Origin: Synergistaceae bacterium
Lineage (GTDB): Bacteria; Synergistota; Synergistia; Synergistales; Synergistaceae
DNA length: 9,177 nt
Assembly (NCBI GenBank): GCA_031264605.1
Contig: JAISDQ010000033.1
Coordinates: 1-9,177, forward strand
Reading direction: 5' to 3'
Made by a program: the position numbers and the translations under genes. This document shows, piece by piece, positions 6,270-9,177 of the stretch. Under the pieces are notes generated by a model that ran no database searches, was not told the DNA's origin, and worked only from the letters and a program-made list of their open reading frames with translations. The first letter of the stretch is position 1. The number at the start of each line of letters is the position of its first letter.

Positions 6270-6357
6270 TTTAACTCTTTACTTGGACGGGCGGCCGGCT
6301 ATTTGCCGCCGCGTTACTGGCGAACGCGCAAGCACTAATTTCCGCCGGAGAGTTTTT

Positions 6358-7470
6358 TCAATTGTCCCCGGACGCCGCCGCGTCGGGAGACACGGTGCTG
6401 TCCAAGGTGCTGTCATCTGACGCCGCGTCGTCCTGAGGCGTCTCCGGGGCGGCCATTTTAAAAAGTTCCTCATCCAGGATTTTTACGTCGGCCTTTGTCC
6501 TGAGTTCCTGCATGAACTGCGATTGGAGCGACGTGCGTTTCTGGCTCAAAACCATTTGCTCGATGTCCGCGCTCACCTCGTCGAACGAGGCGGTGCTGGC
6601 CGCTTCGCGCGAGCGCTTGACCACTATCATATTGTCGTCGGACGTGAAGGAAATCACTTCCGACGGAATATCCATGGACAATGCCTTGAGCGATTCGGTT
6701 TCCGCACCCAGCTGATTTTCGGGGATGAACATCCTGTTGGCGGAATCGGAGTGGTCTGTCACGTCGTCCGACGCCGCGGCCATTACGTCATCCCAGTTCG
6801 TGCCGGACGAAAGTTCGCCGCGGGCGGTCTCGGCGGCTTCAGGCGTCTTGAAATGGGCCACATCCATCAGGAAACCTTCGGGTTTCGAGAAAGCGTACGT
6901 CTTTATCATATCGTAGTAATTGCGGAGTTCGGCCTCGTCGGTAGATACGACGCCGCTCACTTCCTCGAACAATGTATTGCGCTTCATCTCCTCCTCGACC
7001 GCTTTTCTCAATCCTTCTTCATCGGCGAAGCCTTCCGCCTGCAGCTGCTGGAGATAAATTTCCGCGGTGGGGAATTGTGATTTGATGTCGGCGATTCTTT
7101 GGTCGAGTTCATCCTTGCCGACCGCTATCTTGCGCGACGTTATCTCTTTATCGAGTTCTTTCAGAATCGCTATCTGATCGATAACCGTATTCCTGAACGC
7201 CGGATAATCCGTCGATGAAGCGTTCCCCTGCAGTCCCATTTCACGGATGAAGCGTTCGACCTCCATATCGAGCCGCGAACGTTTTACGGCCTCTCCGTTT
7301 ATGACGACGACGTCATAATCCTGAAGATAGCCTTCGCCCTCCTGCGTCTGAGCGGCGTTGCTTCTCCCGCCGCCCGTGCCGTACATGAAAAAACACGAGA
7401 CCACGAACACGATCACGATAAAAAGCAAAATCGGTCTTACTGATTTTTTAACGAGACGATCCATCTTCAT
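6358..7470 (-). CDS. Membrane-anchored SurA/PrsA-like peptidyl-prolyl isomerase or chaperone
   Basis: This is a 370-residue exported protein. A basic N-terminus (K2-R12) leads to one hydrophobic segment at about 13-30, probably a signal anchor. V-V-S-C at 23-26 also fits a lipobox, so a lipoprotein is possible, although the next residues are unusually hydrophobic. A linker is followed by a helical region resembling the SurA/trigger-factor-like N-terminal chaperone domain (about 52-190): V-V-I-N-G-E-A-V-K-R at 55-64, then long charged helices. Residues about 197-290 resemble a parvulin domain (A-H-F-K-T-P-E-A-A near 205, T-N-W-D-D-V-M near 224, V-I-S-F near 272, M-I-V-V-K-R near 281). The usual glycine-rich G-G-x-L-G signature is absent, so isomerase activity is doubtful. 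The last 30 residues are a low-complexity Asp/Ser/Ala/Pro tail. A family such as PpiD or PrsA is equally possible. The likely role is folding or quality control of secreted proteins. It has its own promoter after the polA terminator; GGGGG lies 12 bases before the ATG. Confidence 0.75.
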   Translation of the reverse strand: MKMDRLVKKSVRPILLFIVIVFVVSCFFMYGTGGGRSNAAQTQEGEGYLQDYDVVVINGEAVKRSRLDMEVERFIREMGLQGNASSTDYPAFRNTVIDQIAILKELDKEITSRKIAVGKDELDQRIADIKSQFPTAEIYLQQLQAEGFADEEGLRKAVEEEMKRNTLFEEVSGVVSTDEAELRNYYDMIKTYAFSKPEGFLMDVAHFKTPEAAETARGELSSGTNWDDVMAAASDDVTDHSDSANRMFIPENQLGAETESLKALSMDIPSEVISFTSDDNMIVVKRSREAASTASFDEVSADIEQMVLSQKRTSLQSQFMQELRTKADVKILDEELFKMAAPETPQDDAASDDSTLDSTVSPDAAASGDN

Positions 7471-7533
7471 AGCGCAAAATTGCCCCCTTAATATATCGCA
7501 GCAGATTTCGTCCGATATTTCCGCCTGCGTAAG

Positions 7534-7563
7534 ATAATACTATATCGGCGGCTGTAATGTCAA
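7534..7563 (-). promoter_or_regulatory. Promoter of the SurA-like gene
   Basis: On the minus strand a perfect -35 TTGACA (7563-7558) is followed by an 18-base spacer and TATTAT (7539-7534), a 5 of 6 match to the -10 consensus. It lies about 64-93 bases upstream of the ATG at 7470. The -35 box begins in the T-run of the polA terminator. It is the best sigma-70-like promoter in the window. Confidence 0.7.
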
Positions 7564-7596
7564 AAAAACCGCGCGTTTTGTTTATCCCGCGCGCGG
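7562..7596 (-). terminator. Intrinsic terminator after polA
   Basis: On the minus strand CCGCGCG (7596-7590) and CGCGCGG (7575-7569) form a 7-bp GC stem around a 14-base loop, followed directly by seven T residues (7568-7562). It starts a few bases after the polA stop. The 12-base perfect palindrome CCCGCGCGCGGG (7586-7597) covers the 5' arm and could form a competing small structure. Confidence 0.8.
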
Positions 7597-7599
7597 GTT

Positions 7600-9177
7600 T
7601 TATACTTCGGCGAGCGATATCCCGCGTTTCGGTTCGGCTTTCAGGGGCACGTCGATATAATCGACGCCCTCCATTACGTCCACGAGTATCCGCTCCATTT
7701 CGTCCGCGCGCGGGGCGGGAGTTTCGCAAATCAGAGAATCGTGGACCTGGAGAACGAGCTTCGTGTCGGGGAATTTTTCGGTCAGTATCGCGTCCAGCCG
7801 AAACAGGGCGATTTTCGCTATATCGGCCGCCGCGCTCTGTATCGGAGTGTTTACCGCCACTCTGTCTATCGAGGCGCCTCCCCTGCCCTCGACGGTCGTC
7901 ACCTCCGCGAGCGGACGTATCCTCCCGAAGATCGAGCGCGTGTAACCCGCGGCTTTTGCGTCTTTGGCGCTTTGTTCGAGATATACTTTCACTTTGGGCA
8001 GGGCTTCGAAATAACGCTCCACAATCCCCGCCGCCTGGTGTCTCGGTATGCCCATCCTCGACGCGAGGCCGTGCGCCCCCATGCCGTATATCAGGCCGAA
8101 ATTCACCGTCTTGGCGAACCGCCGCTGTTCGGGCGTTATCTCCCCCGGCTCCAGATCAAACACCCACGAAGCGGTTTCGAGGTGTATATCGCGCCCGTTC
8201 CTGAAAGCGTCGGCGAGTTTTTCCTCCCCGGACAGGTGTGCCAGAACGCGAAGTTCTATCTGCGAATAATCGGCGGCGATGAAGACGCTGTCCCTGTCTT
8301 TGGGAGTTATGGCGCTCCGGAATTTTTCGGCCCACTCCCCGAAAACAGGCAGGTTTTGAACGTTGGGGTCGCGGCTGGCGAGACGCGCCGTTCCAGTGGC
8401 GGTATGGAGAAACGTCGAATGAATCATGCCGTCGCGCGACGACGACGCGTGTTTTATAAACGGCTGCACGAAGCCGGAGGACATTTTCGAACATTCCCTA
8501 TATTCGAGCAGTTTCGACGGTATGGCGCAGAGCGGTTCGGGAAGTTTCGAAAGTTCTTCCAGCACGCTGACGTCGGTGGAATAACCGGTTTTCGTCTTTT
8601 TTATCGCCGGAAGCCTAAGGCGCTCGAACAACAACTGACCGACCTGTTTGGGCGAATTGAGATTGATGACGCCGCCCGACGCTTCGTATATCTCCGTTTC
8701 AATCCGCGCTGTTTTTGACGCGAGTTCGGCGTCCAAGCGCCTGAGCGCGCCGGTATCGGCACGCAAGCCGCGCCTGGAGAGTTCCAGAAGAACCGGAACC
8801 AACGGGGCGTCGATTTTTCTCATAACGCCGAGCATATCGTCGCCGAACTTGCCGTCCCTGAAAGCTTCCCACGCGCTCAGTATTTCTTCCGCGCCGTCGG
8901 GCGCCGGATGCGATCCGGCGTCGGGATGATAAAAATAATCGGCGAGGACTACGTCGCGGACTTTGCCGCTGTACCCTGCCAAAAAATCGTATCGATCGCA
9001 AAATTCGCCGTAATCCGACAGAATCAGCTCGCTTCCCGGGCGTTTGAGCCATTCTTCCAATTGTCCAGCATCGGACGCCGGTACGGATTTCCATTTTCCG
9101 TCGTTTGCTGTCAGCCGGTCGGGGGCGCGCGTCAAAACGAGGCAATCGCGCGACAATATTTCGCTCCACTCCCCTTC
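7600..9177 (-). CDS. polA: DNA polymerase I, C-terminal part (5' end outside window)
   Basis: The visible 525 codons cover the degenerate 3'-5' exonuclease-like region and the complete polymerase domain; the frame stays open to the right edge, so a 5'-nuclease domain may lie beyond. Pol I fills gaps in repair and replaces Okazaki primers. Visible residue numbers: T-A-T-G-T-A-R near 259-265 and D-P-N-V-Q-N-L-P near 270-276; motif A A-D-Y-S-Q-I-E-L-R with metal ligand D303 and E308; motif B R352, K356, F360 and Y364 in the R-x-x-x-K-x-x-x-F-x-x-x-Y-G pattern; R439, N443 and Q447 in D-R-V-A-V-N-T-P-I-Q; motif C Q-V-H-D-S (477-481) with metal ligand D480. The usual motif C glutamate is serine. 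The exonuclease region (about 45-120) is shortened and lacks the usual acidic set, so proofreading is unlikely, as in Taq and Bacillus enzymes. The gene ends with TAA and a terminator. Confidence 0.95.
   Translation of the reverse strand, partial: EGEWSEILSRDCLVLTRAPDRLTANDGKWKSVPASDAGQLEEWLKRPGSELILSDYGEFCDRYDFLAGYSGKVRDVVLADYFYHPDAGSHPAPDGAEEILSAWEAFRDGKFGDDMLGVMRKIDAPLVPVLLELSRRGLRADTGALRRLDAELASKTARIETEIYEASGGVINLNSPKQVGQLLFERLRLPAIKKTKTGYSTDVSVLEELSKLPEPLCAIPSKLLEYRECSKMSSGFVQPFIKHASSSRDGMIHSTFLHTATGTARLASRDPNVQNLPVFGEWAEKFRSAITPKDRDSVFIAADYSQIELRVLAHLSGEEKLADAFRNGRDIHLETASWVFDLEPGEITPEQRRFAKTVNFGLIYGMGAHGLASRMGIPRHQAAGIVERYFEALPKVKVYLEQSAKDAKAAGYTRSIFGRIRPLAEVTTVEGRGGASIDRVAVNTPIQSAAADIAKIALFRLDAILTEKFPDTKLVLQVHDSLICETPAPRADEMERILVDVMEGVDYIDVPLKAEPKRGISLAEV

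Noticed and set aside
6290..6310. GGCGGC-N9-GCCGCC inverted repeat downstream of the SurA-like gene.
   Set aside because: A short GC stem with no T-run; the 16-bp repeat just beyond is a far better terminator.
7741..8718. A 325-codon plus-strand open frame opposite polA.
   Set aside because: It lies entirely within the conserved polymerase domain of polA, and its product is Arg-rich with no recognisable motif.
1..9177. Search for a CRISPR array, insertion sequence, phage gene, tRNA, toxin-antitoxin or other novel multi-gene system.
   Set aside because: All long frames are accounted for by nine housekeeping genes. I saw no arrays of spaced repeats, transposase motifs or cloverleaf-like segments in the gaps.

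Overview
The window is a block of conserved housekeeping genes from a bacterium whose coding DNA is fairly GC-rich. Eight of the nine genes I call lie on the minus strand; ogt is the exception. The envelope genes suggest a diderm with meso-diaminopimelate peptidoglycan: MurE carries the DNPR motif and FtsI has no PASTA domains. There is no rRNA or other firm phylogenetic marker. The divergent motifs and gene neighbourhood do not look proteobacterial. A deep-branching diderm phylum such as Synergistota is my best guess, at low confidence.

Right side (about 7471-9177, minus strand): the C-terminal 525 codons of DNA polymerase I (polA, 5' end outside the window), then an intrinsic terminator. 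The terminator's T-run merges with the -35 box of a strong-looking promoter for the next gene. That gene (6358-7470) encodes a membrane-anchored SurA/PrsA-like chaperone with a degenerate parvulin region.

Middle (about 5349-6357): ogt, a DNA-alkyl repair methyltransferase, is the only plus-strand gene. It converges on the SurA-like gene across a perfect 16-bp inverted repeat that probably terminates transcription both ways. It diverges from mraZ across a roughly 350-bp AT-rich region holding candidate promoters, an 8-bp perfect inverted repeat and three copies of a 12-bp direct repeat.

Left side (1-5321, minus strand): the start of a division and cell-wall (dcw) cluster, in the order mraZ, rsmH, ftsL, ftsI, murE, murF (the last cut by the window's left edge). 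Gaps are 35 bp or less and several genes overlap, so this is almost certainly one operon. It supplies a regulator (MraZ), a 16S rRNA methyltransferase (RsmH), a divisome scaffold protein and its transpeptidase (FtsL, FtsI), and two consecutive cytoplasmic ligases of UDP-MurNAc-pentapeptide synthesis (MurE, MurF).

I found no mobile element, CRISPR array, tRNA, rRNA or unknown multi-gene system. The points worth a second look are regulatory (mraZ upstream repeats, the terminator-promoter fusion) and protein-level (Ser for Glu in polymerase motif C, the degenerate SurA-like protein, substitutions in MurE, RsmH and Ogt).
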